NCBI GenBank assembly: GCA_943331855.1
Contig: CALQNE010000054.1
Location: forward strand, 1-15,371
Reading direction: 5' to 3'
Length of the DNA: 15,371 nucleotides
DNA from: Bordetella parapertussis
GTDB lineage: Bacteria > Pseudomonadota > Gammaproteobacteria > Burkholderiales > Burkholderiaceae_B
The notes under the pieces were generated by a model. It was not told the origin of the DNA. It did not search any database and saw nothing but the letters and a program-made list of their open reading frames with translations. The position numbers and the translations under genes are program-made. This document shows, piece after piece, positions 14,827 through 15,371 of the stretch (positions are counted from its first letter, which is position 1; each line of letters begins with the position of its first letter).

Positions 14827-15371
14827 TCCGATAATCTCCTGTCTGTCTTCAGTTCGCTACGAATTTCAGCACCATGCTCACCCAATTGAGGTGCCAAGCG
14901 ACGAATCGACCCCGGTGTGCGTGAAAACTGCACGGCCATCCCTGGCATTTTGATTTCACCTTCGGTCGGATGCATGGCTGTTTGAAAAAAATCAATCGCT
15001 TTCAGGTGAGGATCTTCTAATAAGTCTTCGAGCGAGCGAACAGCGGTCACAGGAATATCTGCAGCCTGTAGCGTTGTCACCCAATACTCGGTCGATTGCT
15101 GGGCTACGATTTTTTCTAGGATCTCGTACATCTCGTCAATGTTGACGGCACGTTGCGAAGGATCCATAAACCGAGGATCTTTAGCCTCGTCGTCACAACC
15201 CGCCACCTCAAAAAATCGACGCCATTGTTCTGTGGTGTAAGGCAGCAAGCCAATGTAGCCATCTAAGGTGCGATAGGGTTTTCTAAATTTCGACAAAATC
15301 CTGCCATAACCCATCGAGGCTGCAGAGTCTTTAAAACTTGCGCCCGCCATGTGTTCAATCAGATTGAATGC
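14823..15371 (-). CDS. Family III CoA-transferase (CaiB/BaiF type), C-terminal part at the right edge
   Basis: The reading frame runs off the right edge: codons before the ATG at 15348-15350 stay open and encode A-F-N-L-I-E-H, a normal family continuation before M-A-G. So that ATG is internal and the N-terminal half, including the catalytic aspartate, is outside the window. Visible elements are F-R-K-P-Y-R-T-L-D-G-Y (about 22-32 from that ATG), the E-Y-W-V-x-x-L-Q-A-A-D-I-P motif (about 88-100), E-D-P-H-L-K, and the closing L-G-E-H-G-A-E-I motif. It resembles the neighbouring transferase but is clearly a separate paralogue, not a copy. It is the first visible gene of the ten-gene run. Confidence 0.92.
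   Translation of the reverse strand, partial: AFNLIEHMAGASFKDSAASMGYGRILSKFRKPYRTLDGYIGLLPYTTEQWRRFFEVAGCDDEAKDPRFMDPSQRAVNIDEMYEILEKIVAQQSTEYWVTTLQAADIPVTAVRSLEDLLEDPHLKAIDFFQTAMHPTEGEIKMPGMAVQFSRTPGSIRRLAPQLGEHGAEIRSELKTDRRLSE

Noticed and set aside
15348..15350. ATG as the start of the right-edge CoA-transferase
   Set aside because: The frame stays open to the edge and the codons before it encode a normal family sequence; the gene is cut, not short.
5401..15371. Defence, phage or mobile-element system in the long operon
   Set aside because: Every gene has a clear metabolic or transport family; no nuclease, integrase, transposase, direct-repeat boundary or composition shift was seen.

Overview
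The window looks like chromosomal DNA from a betaproteobacterium, most likely order Burkholderiales (Alcaligenaceae/Burkholderiaceae-like). The reasons are a Bug/TctC-type periplasmic receptor, several family III (CaiB/BaiF-type) CoA-transferases, TRAP transporters with tandem receptors, and dense short-gap gene packing. Base composition looks close to half G+C by eye. This placement is inference; there is no rRNA or marker tree. No insertion sequence, phage gene, tRNA, rRNA or CRISPR array was found, and no gene-free stretch exceeds about 230 bases.

Left part (1-5400), mostly single genes in alternating directions: the 3' end of a family III CoA-transferase (+); a convergent fumarylacetoacetate-hydrolase (FAH) family enzyme (-); a divergent Bug/TctC receptor (+) whose last 63 bp are followed directly by a diverged in-frame second copy; uppP (undecaprenyl-diphosphate phosphatase, -); an alpha/beta hydrolase of the HGGFW/GWSAGG type (+); and an exported histidine-phosphatase family protein (-). 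Only uppP is a clear housekeeping gene.

Right part (5401-15371) is one tightly packed minus-strand run of ten genes with no gap over 54 bp. It begins beyond the right edge, so its promoter is not visible. In transcription order: family III CoA-transferase (cut by the edge), second family III CoA-transferase, class I acetyl-CoA hydrolase/transferase-type enzyme, TRAP small permease (DctQ type), TRAP large permease (DctM type), two paralogous TRAP receptors (DctP type), acyl-CoA dehydrogenase, MaoC-type hotdog dehydratase, and an MFS carrier. Several junctions overlap by 1-4 bases.

Read as a pathway, this is a complete uptake and activation module: a carboxylate is bound in the periplasm by one of two receptors, imported by the Q/M permease, charged with CoA by transferases rather than a ligase, desaturated by the dehydrogenase and hydrated by the MaoC protein. 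The logic resembles the benzylsuccinate (BbsEF-BbsG-BbsH) and C4/C5-dicarboxyl-CoA routes, but the substrate cannot be read from sequence. I do not see a new class of system. The items most worth following are the unassigned catabolic operon, its twin receptors with a conserved cysteine pair, the acyl-CoA dehydrogenase lacking the usual C-terminal catalytic glutamate motif, and the duplicated tail of the Bug gene.
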